From an uncultured Acidimicrobiales bacterium (GTDB taxonomy: Bacteria > Actinomycetota > Acidimicrobiia > Acidimicrobiales > UBA10347): DNA of 14,847 bases. The position numbers were made by a program, and so were the translations under genes. The stretch is from contig CALDGN010000040.1 of NCBI GenBank assembly GCA_937942965.1, forward strand, positions 1-14,847. Direction: 5' to 3'. Below are positions 5,574 to 12,785 of the stretch, piece by piece. How positions within the stretch are numbered: position 1 is the first letter of the stretch; every line of letters starts with the position of its first letter. Below the pieces are notes generated by a model. That model searched no databases and was not told the DNA's origin. It saw only the letters and a list, made by a program, of their open reading frames with translations.

Positions 5574-6965
5574 ATGGCGAACGAGCAGTACGACCTGGTG
5601 ATCCGCAACGGACGCGTGGTGACGGGCGGAAGCGAGTTCGTCGCCGACATCGGCATTGCTGGGACCCAGATTGCCCAGCTCGGCGGATCGATGACCGGCG
5701 TCGAAGAGATCGACGCAACCGACCGATGGGTACTTCCTGGCGGGATCGACGCCCACGTGCACTTGACGGCGCCGGGCACCGGCCCGGACTCGTGGCGCTG
5801 GGTTGACGACTTCGAGGTCGGCACTCGTGCTGCCGCCGCAGGTGGCGTGACCACCGTCGGCAACATGAGCTTTCCCCGCCAGGGCGAGCAGATGCGCGAC
5901 GGGTTGGCCCGAGACATCGCCGATGCCGAGGCCAGTGCGATTGTCGACTGGTTCCAACACCCTGTGCTCCTTACGCCCGACGAAGCAGGCATCGCACAAG
6001 TGAGCGAGCTCGCGGCCGAGGGCCACCCGAGCATCAAGATCTTCTTGTCGTTCCATCGTTTCGATCGTCACGTGACCGGCTATCTCCAGGCGATGACGGC
6101 CGCCGCCAAGGCCGGAAGCGTCGTGCTTGTCCACTGCGAGGATCCAGGGATCATGCATTGCTGCGGCCACGCGCTCGAAGAAGCTGGCCACACGGCCGCC
6201 GAGCACTATCCAAAGAGCCGGCCCGTCGAGGCCGAACGGATCGCGACCGAACGTGCCGTCGGCTACTGCGCGACCACCGGGGCGACGACCTATGTCGTCC
6301 ACCTGTCGAGTCAGGCCGCGCTTACTGCTTGTCGGACAGGTCGGGCTCGCGGCCTACCGCTTCACGTTGAGACGCGGCCGATCTACCTGCACCTGAACGA
6401 AGACCGGTTCTTCGAAGCCGACGGCGCGAAGTACGCCGGTGCACCGCCGCTTCGCAGCGACGCGGATCGAGACGCACTGTGGGCCGGGATCAACGACGGA
6501 ACCGTCTCGACGGTGTGCACGGACCACGCGCCGTGGACCCTCGAGGAGAAGCTCGACCCGTCGCTTACCGCCGCGAGTTTGCGCCATGGCATGGCCGAGC
6601 TCGAAACGATGCTGCCGGTGCTCTGGAGCGAAGGCGTTGTGACCGGTCGGATCACGCCCGCTCGCTTCGTCGAAGTCACGAGCACCCGATCCGCGCAAAT
6701 TTTCGGCATGTACCCGCGCAAGGGGACGATCGCCCCGGGCGCCGACGCGGACGTCGTCATTTGGAACGGCGAAGAACAGCGTGTCGTCGACGGATCCACG
6801 ATGCATTCGAACGCTGGGTACTCGCCCTATGACGGCTGGACCGTCACGGGTTGGCCCGAGCTCACCATCAGCCGTGGCGAAGTGATCGCCCGCGGCACCG
6901 ATGTCAGCGGCGCACCGGGGCGGGGCCGCGCGGCAATCCGCCACGTGGAGAGCGGCTTCAGCTAG
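5574..6965 (+). CDS. Dihydropyrimidinase/hydantoinase/allantoinase-type cyclic amidohydrolase
   Basis: The 463-residue length is normal for this group of amidohydrolase-superfamily enzymes, which open cyclic amide rings (dihydropyrimidines, hydantoins, allantoin) with a binuclear zinc centre. All metal ligands are visible: H61 and H63 in D-A-H-V-H-L, the lysine to be carboxylated, K155, in S-I-K-I-F-L-S-F, H187 in L-V-H-C-E-D, H243 in V-V-H-L-S-S and D317 in C-T-D-H-A-P-W. The C-terminal strand region with K-G-T-I-A-P-G-A-D-A-D-V-V-I-W is also typical. The substrate cannot be decided among the group. A gap of 43 bases with its own candidate promoter separates it from the isomerase gene, so it may be co-transcribed or independent. 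It ends near a GGAGG-like run (6964-6969) just before the next gene's leader. Confidence 0.9.
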   Translation: MANEQYDLVIRNGRVVTGGSEFVADIGIAGTQIAQLGGSMTGVEEIDATDRWVLPGGIDAHVHLTAPGTGPDSWRWVDDFEVGTRAAAAGGVTTVGNMSFPRQGEQMRDGLARDIADAEASAIVDWFQHPVLLTPDEAGIAQVSELAAEGHPSIKIFLSFHRFDRHVTGYLQAMTAAAKAGSVVLVHCEDPGIMHCCGHALEEAGHTAAEHYPKSRPVEAERIATERAVGYCATTGATTYVVHLSSQAALTACRTGRARGLPLHVETRPIYLHLNEDRFFEADGAKYAGAPPLRSDADRDALWAGINDGTVSTVCTDHAPWTLEEKLDPSLTAASLRHGMAELETMLPVLWSEGVVTGRITPARFVEVTSTRSAQIFGMYPRKGTIAPGADADVVIWNGEEQRVVDGSTMHSNAGYSPYDGWTVTGWPELTISRGEVIARGTDVSGAPGRGRAAIRHVESGFS

Positions 6966-7010
6966 GAGGTACCCTCTGACCTGTGGGACAACGGTCTCAC
7001 TTGGCCTGGT

Positions 7011-7017
7011 GGGGGAG
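7011..7017 (+). promoter_or_regulatory. Ribosome binding site deciding the GTG start at 7023
   Basis: GGGGGAG lies five bases before GTG 7023. It is the clearest Shine-Dalgarno sequence in the window and stands out because most neighbours look leaderless. It supports the GTG start, which also places the first membrane helix at the N-terminus. Confidence 0.55.
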
Positions 7018-7022
7018 TCGCT

Positions 7023-9350
7023 GTGGATCTGAGATCCTGGGCATTTCTAGCACTGGCGGTAACACCCATTGTCGGAGCGCTTATCGCCGGGATCTTGTGG
7101 ATCCAGAGCACGAGCCGTGAGATCGAAGCGCTCGATGCTGAAGTCGAGCGAATGCGGGTTGCCGCAACGCAGGAGACGAACCGCAACTCGCTGTCCTCGG
7201 CCCTGCATGCCTTCGAAATTGCGGCGCTCACCGACCCGCCGCCGCAGATCGTTGCTGCGGCGAACAGCGTCCGTGACGGACTTCCGCTCGAGGCGTCGCC
7301 GGTCGAGCAGCTGGCCGAACTCGTCTCTCCGGTGGGTCGCGTGGTCCCCGACACCACGGTCGAAGACACCGAGGACTTTCGCCAGGCGGTCCTCGAGGCG
7401 CTCGCTCGCCACGAGGTCGGGCAGCCGGTCAGTCGTGAACTTCGCGAGATCGAGCGAACGGTCAACCGTGGTTTGAGCAACGGCAGTCTCGTGTCACTGC
7501 TGGTGCAAGAGGGCCGTCTTGCTTCGTCCGGTAACTACCTCCGAGTGATTGTCGACTTTGAAAACGACTTCGACGCGGACGTACGCACGGTGCTCGATGG
7601 TCTCACCGCTGGTGAACGGGTTGCAGCAACGAGTTTGCGTACGACATCGCTAGCTCGGCCGCTGCGATGGGAGCCGTCGGAGCGCAACTGGGTGCTTCAT
7701 GCAGAGCGGTTGACGGGCCAAAGTCTCGAGACAATCGCGAGTGGAGCGATGGCGCCGGGCCCGGCCGCCGACGCGTTCCTCGCGCTTGAACAGAGTGAAA
7801 CGCCGGCCCAACGAAACGAAGCCCTCCTTCAGGTTCTCGCGACGGATCGCCAGATCGCTGCGGCTGCGGCGGCTGCGCTGGAGGCTGTCGAAGAGCGTTA
7901 CGACCAGGAACGGAACACGCTGGTTGCTACTGGCATCCGAAACACCGTGCTCCTTGCCGTCTTGCTACTCGTTGGTGTGGCGCTCATCGTCATGAGCCGC
8001 ATGGAGGTTCGCCGCCGAGCTGAGGCCGAGCGGGGCCACGCCGAGGCACTTGCCAGCCTCTCGGACAAGGCCTATCGCGACCAGCTCACCGGGCTCTGGA
8101 ATCGCCGATGGATTGACGAAAACCTCGGGGCGATGCTCGAATCGCTGGGGCCGGACGACGGTGCGTCTCTGGTGTACCTCGACCTCGATGGGTTTAAGAA
8201 CGTCAACGATGTCTGGGGCCATGACTACGGCGATCGTGTGTTGCGCGCTCTTGGTGATCGGCTTCGCCAGTGGTCCGAGGACAACCGCGGTTGGGAGCTC
8301 GCCCGATTTGGTGGCGACGAGTTCGTCGCAGTTGTCAGCTACGGGATCGACCCTGCGTCAGGCGTCGTCAACGAGCTGCTGAAGGCGATCGCAGAACTTG
8401 AGATTGAGAACGAGCGGAGTGCGGCCCCACTCCGGGTACAAGCGTCGGCCGGTGTCGCGCTGGGATCGCAGGCAACCAAAGCAGCCGACCTCATCCTGCG
8501 CGCCGACGATGCGCTGTCGCATGCAAAGCAGTCGCGGCGCGGCGGCGCACACTTCTACAACCAAACGAGTTCGCGGGCAGGCGAGCTGCTTCCGGGGATG
8601 CCCGCTGCGCTTGCGAACGACGAGTTCCGCGTGCATCTTCAACCGATCGTCGATCTTCGCGACTTTGAGGTCGCGCACGTCGAGGCCCTCGCACGTTGGT
8701 ATCGGCCGGATGGGTCCGTGGTGAGCCCGGCTGATTTCGTCCCGCTGGTCGAGAGTTATGGGCTGGCAGATCGCCTAACCAACGCCGTGCTCCGTGACAT
8801 CGGGCGGTTCTGGTCACGTAGTCCCGGGATGCCTCGGATCTGGATCAACATCTCGCCCTTCGAGCTGGCGGGTGAGGACTTCGCCGATCGCTTCCTCAGC
8901 CAGTTCGACGACGAGGCATTGGACCTTCATGCGATCGGTGTCGAGGTCACCGAAAGTGCAGCCATCCGCAATGTTGAACATGTCTCGGCAGTGCTCGCTC
9001 AATTGCAGGAAGCGGGTATCAAGGTCGCCATCGATGACTTCGGAGCCGGCTACACGCCGCTGGGTCACGTCCGAACGCTGCCGATCGACGTCATCAAAAT
9101 CGATCGCCAGCTGATCTCTCACGTCGATTCGGATCCGATCAATCAGGAGATCGTCGAAGGCATCTACCGGTTCTCTCGTCGCATGGGTTGCGACGTGGTC
9201 GCCGAAGGGGTCGAGCGGCCCGAGGAGATCGTCTGGCTGCGGTCATGCGGGATTCGCTACGCGCAGGGGTTCCTACTTGGGCGTCCAGCGGCGCCTGAAG
9301 ACCTTGATCTTGACCTCCGCGATCTGCACGATCGGGTCTCGCTGCCGTGA
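7023..9350 (+). CDS. Membrane-bound GGDEF-EAL cyclic-di-GMP signalling protein
   Basis: The protein has 775 residues. TM1 (about 5-27) and TM2 (about 306-324) enclose an extracytoplasmic, mostly helical sensor region of about 275 residues without a recognised family. A short linker leads to a GGDEF domain with intact G-G-D-E-F at 430-434, which makes c-di-GMP. An EAL domain follows with intact E-A-L at 554-556, which degrades it. The expected phosphodiesterase residues are present: N in N-I-S-P, E in V-E-V-T-E, the pair in I-D-D-F-G-A-G-Y, K in I-K-I-D-R, E in A-E-G-V-E and Q in Q-G-F-L-L-G. The RxxD product-inhibition site is not seen before GGDEF. Both activities could therefore work, with the sensor choosing the direction. 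It converges on a second GGDEF-EAL gene with only two bases between stops. Confidence 0.93.
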   Translation: MDLRSWAFLALAVTPIVGALIAGILWIQSTSREIEALDAEVERMRVAATQETNRNSLSSALHAFEIAALTDPPPQIVAAANSVRDGLPLEASPVEQLAELVSPVGRVVPDTTVEDTEDFRQAVLEALARHEVGQPVSRELREIERTVNRGLSNGSLVSLLVQEGRLASSGNYLRVIVDFENDFDADVRTVLDGLTAGERVAATSLRTTSLARPLRWEPSERNWVLHAERLTGQSLETIASGAMAPGPAADAFLALEQSETPAQRNEALLQVLATDRQIAAAAAAALEAVEERYDQERNTLVATGIRNTVLLAVLLLVGVALIVMSRMEVRRRAEAERGHAEALASLSDKAYRDQLTGLWNRRWIDENLGAMLESLGPDDGASLVYLDLDGFKNVNDVWGHDYGDRVLRALGDRLRQWSEDNRGWELARFGGDEFVAVVSYGIDPASGVVNELLKAIAELEIENERSAAPLRVQASAGVALGSQATKAADLILRADDALSHAKQSRRGGAHFYNQTSSRAGELLPGMPAALANDEFRVHLQPIVDLRDFEVAHVEALARWYRPDGSVVSPADFVPLVESYGLADRLTNAVLRDIGRFWSRSPGMPRIWINISPFELAGEDFADRFLSQFDDEALDLHAIGVEVTESAAIRNVEHVSAVLAQLQEAGIKVAIDDFGAGYTPLGHVRTLPIDVIKIDRQLISHVDSDPINQEIVEGIYRFSRRMGCDVVAEGVERPEEIVWLRSCGIRYAQGFLLGRPAAPEDLDLDLRDLHDRVSLP

Positions 9351-9352
9351 CC

Positions 9353-11533
9353 TCAGCCTTTTCGTAGGTCGGCGACGAAGTCCGTTTCGGGAACGGCGCG
9401 TGCGAATCGGTAGCCCTGGAGGGTGCGGCAGCCCAACTCGGTGAGCGCTTCGGCCTGCTCCTGTTCTTCGACGCCTTCGGCGACGCAGTCCAAGCCCAGC
9501 GAGTCGGAGAGGTCGATAATCGAGCGGACGATCGTGCGGTCCTGCTCGTTGGTGGTCACTCGGGCAACGAAGGATCGATCGATTTTGACCTCGCTCACCG
9601 GCAGCTGACGCAGACGCTCGAGCGACGACCAGCCGGTGCCAAAGTCGTCGATGGAAATCGTGGTCCCCATCGCATTGAGCGTGCGGCAACCGTCGAGCAT
9701 GCCGTCGACATCGTCGAGGATCTCTCGCTCGGTGACCTCGATGGTCAAGGCTTGCGGCGGGACCCCTTCCTCAACCAGCAGGGTCGCGAGGCGCCGGGGA
9801 AACGTCGGCTCGGTCAGGCTGCGAGGTGTCATGTTGATCGACATGACGAAGTCAGGATCGATCTCACGGCACCGGCGAGCAAGACGGACGCCTTCGCGGA
9901 GGACGAGGTCAGCGAACGCTTCGTGAGCGTCACTGATCTCGATGAGGTCCAGGAACGCAGCAGGCGTGAGCACGCCGTGTTCTGGGTGTTCCCAGCGGGC
10001 GAGTCCCTCGGCGCCGACCGTGCGGCCGCTCTGGGCATCGACCTTCTTTTGCAGCCAGAGTCGAAGGTCGCCGGCTTTGATTGCGGCGCCCACCTCGGCC
10101 GCGAGTTGTAGGCGCTCGGCCGAGAACCGTTGCTGTTCGTGGGCGAAGAAGGAGTATCGGCTATTCGTGCGCTTCGACTCGTACATCGCGATGTCGGCTT
10201 GGCGCACCAGCTCGGTCGCAGTGCTGTCCGAGTCGGCGATGGAAATGCCGATCGAGGCAGAGACGGTCAATGAGAGACCATCGAGCGAAACCGTGGCGCG
10301 TACGGCGCCGGCGATGTCTTCGGCGATGCGGCGAATCTGGCTGCGATGTAGCTCGGTGTTGACGATGACGAAGCCGAACTCGTCACCGCCGACTCGGGCG
10401 ATGCGCACGCCCTTGCCGAGCCGGCTTGTGAAACGTTCGGCCAGCACGCACAACAACCCGTCGCCGACGCCGTGTCCCAGAGTGTCGTTGACGTCCTTGA
10501 AGCGGTCGAGGTCGAGCATGAGCAGTGCGATGCCCGGTTCATCGCCAGCGCGGTCGGTGAGGAGCTGATCGAGCCAATCATGCAGCGAATCGCGATTCGG
10601 TAAGCCAGTCAGCACGTCGTGTCGTGACTGCCAGCGGATCGTGCGGGTCGCTTCGCGAACCTCGGTGACGTCGAGGCCGGTGCCGCGAATGGTGCCGTCA
10701 GCGGTTGCCCAGAAGTGGCTGTGGATCTGGACGGTCCTGCCGTCGCGGTGACGCATGGGCACGAGTGCCTCTCGCTCTTCGTTGGGGACCAATGCGGCGC
10801 ATGCGTCGCGGGCCGCTTCGGTCATGAGGAACTGTTCGGCTTGAGTGCCGATGACCTCGGCTCGCGACCAACCAAGCGCACCCGAGGTGCCGCCATTCAC
10901 GTCGCGAATCTCAAGTGACTGCTGGTCGACTTCCCAGAAGAAGACCCGGGCGTGTTCGGTGAGCTGTTCGTAGCGCAGGTCGGTTTCGTTGCGGGCCTGA
11001 AACCAGAGCGTGTAATAGATCGTGATGCCGATCACGGTCAGGGCGGCGATCGTCAGATTGGTCGGCCAGTTCGAGAGGCCCGCTTCTTGGCCGGTCATGG
11101 CGAACAGCACCGTGCCAAGCGCGAGGGCGAGGATCGTGGCAGCTCGCACCCGTACGGCGGCGGCTGCGATCACGAGGACACAGAAGTAGACGAGCATCGC
11201 CGGCCACAACGAGGGGATCAGGGCGGCGAACACGGCGGCCAAGAGGGCAGCGAGGAGGTTGTGTGCCGTGACCGAGTCCTGGATCCGTGAGCTGCGCAGG
11301 ACCAGGATGCTGAGGCCGATGCTCAGCAGGCCGATCACGAATATGGCGAGGAGGCGAAGCGAGTCGGCTTCCGTCGGAAGCACGAGGACCAGCACCGTCA
11401 GGAACACCTGAGCTACCAGTCGGAGGTAGTCGAAGTTGCTGGTGCGGTCGTTCGTTTCGCTCATCAACGTGACTGCCTCGGCGCGATGCCGGCGGGCGGT
11501 CACGCTGCGCAGAAACGTCCTCAAAGAGGTCAT
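9353..11533 (-). CDS. Polytopic membrane PAS-GGDEF-EAL cyclic-di-GMP signalling protein
   Basis: The protein has 726 residues. About six membrane helices lie in residues 34-190. A PAS-like domain follows at about 200-310 (with V-F-F-W-E-V and the PAC-type G-T-G-L-D-V-T-E). The GGDEF domain has G-G-D-E-F at 382-386. The EAL domain has its signature as E-G-L at 509-511. The catalytic glutamate is kept and the other phosphodiesterase residues are present (S-I-N-M-T, I-E-V-T-E, I-D-D-F-G-T-G-W, V-K-I-D-R, A-E-G-V-E, L-Q-G-Y). Unlike its convergent neighbour it senses through a membrane bundle and PAS rather than a large external loop. The ATG at 11533 is preceded by GGGAGA. A candidate sigma70-type promoter lies in the AT-rich gap shared with the divergent TetR gene. 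Confidence 0.93.
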   Translation of the reverse strand: MTSLRTFLRSVTARRHRAEAVTLMSETNDRTSNFDYLRLVAQVFLTVLVLVLPTEADSLRLLAIFVIGLLSIGLSILVLRSSRIQDSVTAHNLLAALLAAVFAALIPSLWPAMLVYFCVLVIAAAAVRVRAATILALALGTVLFAMTGQEAGLSNWPTNLTIAALTVIGITIYYTLWFQARNETDLRYEQLTEHARVFFWEVDQQSLEIRDVNGGTSGALGWSRAEVIGTQAEQFLMTEAARDACAALVPNEEREALVPMRHRDGRTVQIHSHFWATADGTIRGTGLDVTEVREATRTIRWQSRHDVLTGLPNRDSLHDWLDQLLTDRAGDEPGIALLMLDLDRFKDVNDTLGHGVGDGLLCVLAERFTSRLGKGVRIARVGGDEFGFVIVNTELHRSQIRRIAEDIAGAVRATVSLDGLSLTVSASIGISIADSDSTATELVRQADIAMYESKRTNSRYSFFAHEQQRFSAERLQLAAEVGAAIKAGDLRLWLQKKVDAQSGRTVGAEGLARWEHPEHGVLTPAAFLDLIEISDAHEAFADLVLREGVRLARRCREIDPDFVMSINMTPRSLTEPTFPRRLATLLVEEGVPPQALTIEVTEREILDDVDGMLDGCRTLNAMGTTISIDDFGTGWSSLERLRQLPVSEVKIDRSFVARVTTNEQDRTIVRSIIDLSDSLGLDCVAEGVEEQEQAEALTELGCRTLQGYRFARAVPETDFVADLRKG

Positions 11534-11586
11534 GGTCTCATCTCCCGTTGGTCCATGGCCGGCGAGCCGTCGCCGGTGCTGAAGTG

Positions 11587-11615
11587 ATTATGAAACAAAC
11601 TATTTCGATACACAA
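11587..11615 (-). promoter_or_regulatory. Candidate promoter of the minus-strand GGDEF-EAL gene
   Basis: Read on the minus strand, TTGTGT (11610-11615) and CATAAT (11587-11592) are separated by 17 bases. The -10 matches the TATAAT consensus in five of six positions and the -35 matches TTGACA in three. The region is markedly AT-rich for this window. Transcription would begin near 11580, leaving a leader of about 45 bases that contains the GGGAGA ribosome binding site. Confidence 0.4.
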
Positions 11616-11655
11616 CGTTTCTGGAATGTGACTTTCGTTACTCCATCTATCGGAA

Positions 11656-11667
11656 GTAGACGTCTAC
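11656..11667. promoter_or_regulatory. Perfect 12-bp palindrome, likely TetR operator
   Basis: GTAGACGTCTAC is a perfect palindrome ending four bases before the candidate -10 (TAGGGT) of the TetR gene. A repressor bound here would block RNA polymerase at that promoter. TetR proteins commonly bind such palindromes next to their own genes. Whether it also controls the divergent c-di-GMP gene is unknown, but the distance is short. Confidence 0.45.
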
Positions 11668-11670
11668 CTG

Positions 11671-11676
11671 TAGGGT
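11671..11676 (+). promoter_or_regulatory. Candidate -10 element of the TetR gene
   Basis: TAGGGT fits TANNNT and lies exactly 7-12 bases before ATG 11683, with TG directly upstream. There is no Shine-Dalgarno sequence, so a leaderless transcript is likely. Confidence 0.38.
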
Positions 11677-11682
11677 TACGCC

Positions 11683-12243
11683 ATGGCAGGAGAGCAGCCC
11701 GCCCGAACCGTTGGTCGACCGCGCGACGAAGAACTCAGTCAGCGCATCCTGGATGCCGCACGTATCCAGGTGCGAGATGTGGGATTCACGGCGTTTCGTG
11801 TGAACGACGTGGCCGCATTGCTTGGGTGTGGTGTCTCCACGATCTACCGACGTTGGCCGACCCGCGAACATCTGATCGCCGATGCGATTGCGACACGACC
11901 GCCGATCCAGTTCGGTCGAACCGGCGATCCTGTCGAGGATCTGCGCCTGGGGGTCACCGCCGTGATCAAGAGCCTGGGGCTGAACCCCGCGGTGCTCGCC
12001 GCTGCGCTCGAGCTCACGCAACACGACGACGACATCGCGATTGCCATTCGTCGCATGATCAGCCCAGTGCGCACGATGTTGCGCGACCTGGTTGTCGCTG
12101 TGGTCGGCGAGAACAATCCGAGCGCGGACCTGTTGGTCGATGCCGTTCCGGGCATGATCCTTGTGCGGTCCGTCTTGATGGGTGAACCGGTGAAGCCGGC
12201 CGCCATCGCCGACGAGGTCGTCACGCTCGCGCTCGCCGCGTAG
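11683..12243 (+). CDS. TetR/AcrR family transcriptional regulator
   Basis: The protein has 186 residues, typical for the family. The N-terminal DNA-binding domain is clear: R-I-L-D-A-A-R-I-Q-V (21-30), G-F-T-A-F-R-V-N-D-V-A (34-44), then the recognition helix G-C-G-V-S-T-I-Y-R-R-W (48-58) and the usual R-E-H-L-I-A-D-A-I. The C-terminal half is helical and would form the ligand pocket and dimer interface; no ligand can be inferred. The basic G-R-P-R stretch (11-14) before the helices is a common N-terminal arm. It is divergent from the membrane PAS-GGDEF-EAL gene with a palindrome between them, so autoregulation and possibly control of that neighbour are likely. An unrelated target elsewhere cannot be excluded. 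Confidence 0.92.
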   Translation: MAGEQPARTVGRPRDEELSQRILDAARIQVRDVGFTAFRVNDVAALLGCGVSTIYRRWPTREHLIADAIATRPPIQFGRTGDPVEDLRLGVTAVIKSLGLNPAVLAAALELTQHDDDIAIAIRRMISPVRTMLRDLVVAVVGENNPSADLLVDAVPGMILVRSVLMGEPVKPAAIADEVVTLALAA

Positions 12244-12275
12244 ACCGAGGCGATTTCGCTGCACACTCGGGCGAG

Positions 12276-12284
12276 TGGTCCAAT
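12276..12284 (+). promoter_or_regulatory. Candidate extended -10 element of the ferritin-like gene
   Basis: TGGTCCAAT gives TGN plus TCCAAT (four of six consensus bases), with the hexamer exactly 7-12 bases before ATG 12291. As at 2560 and 5574, no Shine-Dalgarno sequence is present. Confidence 0.35.
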
Positions 12285-12290
12285 GGCCCG

Positions 12291-12782
12291 ATGCCCACCA
12301 AGCCCAGTTACCTCGGTCTCCTCAACGCCATCGCAGTGGGTGAGACCGCTGCTGGCGAAGCCCTTGGCGAGTGGGCGGACATGACGACCGACAAGCGTTT
12401 GGCAAAGACGCTTCGTCTGATTGCGCTGCGCGAAGCCGAACATGGTCTGGCGTTCGCCAAGCGCATCATGGAGCTCGGGTTCGATGTCCGTCAGCCAGAC
12501 CATGACCCCGGCGCCAGTATCCGTAAGGTCGTCCACTCCAATCGAAGCGATGCCTCGAAGCTTCGGGCGCTGAAGTTCCACAAGGGCCCGGGCGCGACCG
12601 ATGTCTTCGACTCGATGTTCTCGGACAAGACGATCGACCCGGTAACTGGCGGCCTGCTCGGGCGCTACATCGCTGAAGAGCGTGACACCGGCTGGAAGTT
12701 CAAGGCCGAATACGACCGCCTACATGCGCGAGAGCAAGCGAAGAAGCAACGGGCGACAGCCAAGGCCGCGGCGGGCAACTGA
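12291..12782 (+). CDS. Small ferritin-like superfamily protein, function unknown
   Basis: The protein has 163 residues and is predicted to be mostly helical and soluble. The first helix pair carries V-G-E-T-A-A-G-E-A-L (16-25) and L-R-E-A-E-H-G-L-A-F-A-K-R-I (46-59), where E-A-E-H resembles the E-x-x-H motif of ferritin-like or rubrerythrin-like diiron proteins. A later helix has A-E-E-R-D-T-G-W-K-F but lacks a second clear E-x-x-H, so an intact diiron site is doubtful. The tail is rich in Lys and Ala. The fold assignment is an inference from these motifs; a structural role is equally possible. The Nudix gene begins three bases after its stop, so they are probably an operon. Confidence 0.65.
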   Translation: MPTKPSYLGLLNAIAVGETAAGEALGEWADMTTDKRLAKTLRLIALREAEHGLAFAKRIMELGFDVRQPDHDPGASIRKVVHSNRSDASKLRALKFHKGPGATDVFDSMFSDKTIDPVTGGLLGRYIAEERDTGWKFKAEYDRLHAREQAKKQRATAKAAAGN

Positions 12783-12785
12783 GCC

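Noticed and set aside
11592..11621. GAAAC/GTTTC inverted repeat as an operator
   Set aside because: The 5-bp arms are 20 bases apart in an AT-rich stretch, too weak to separate from chance. The nearby 12-bp perfect palindrome is the better operator.
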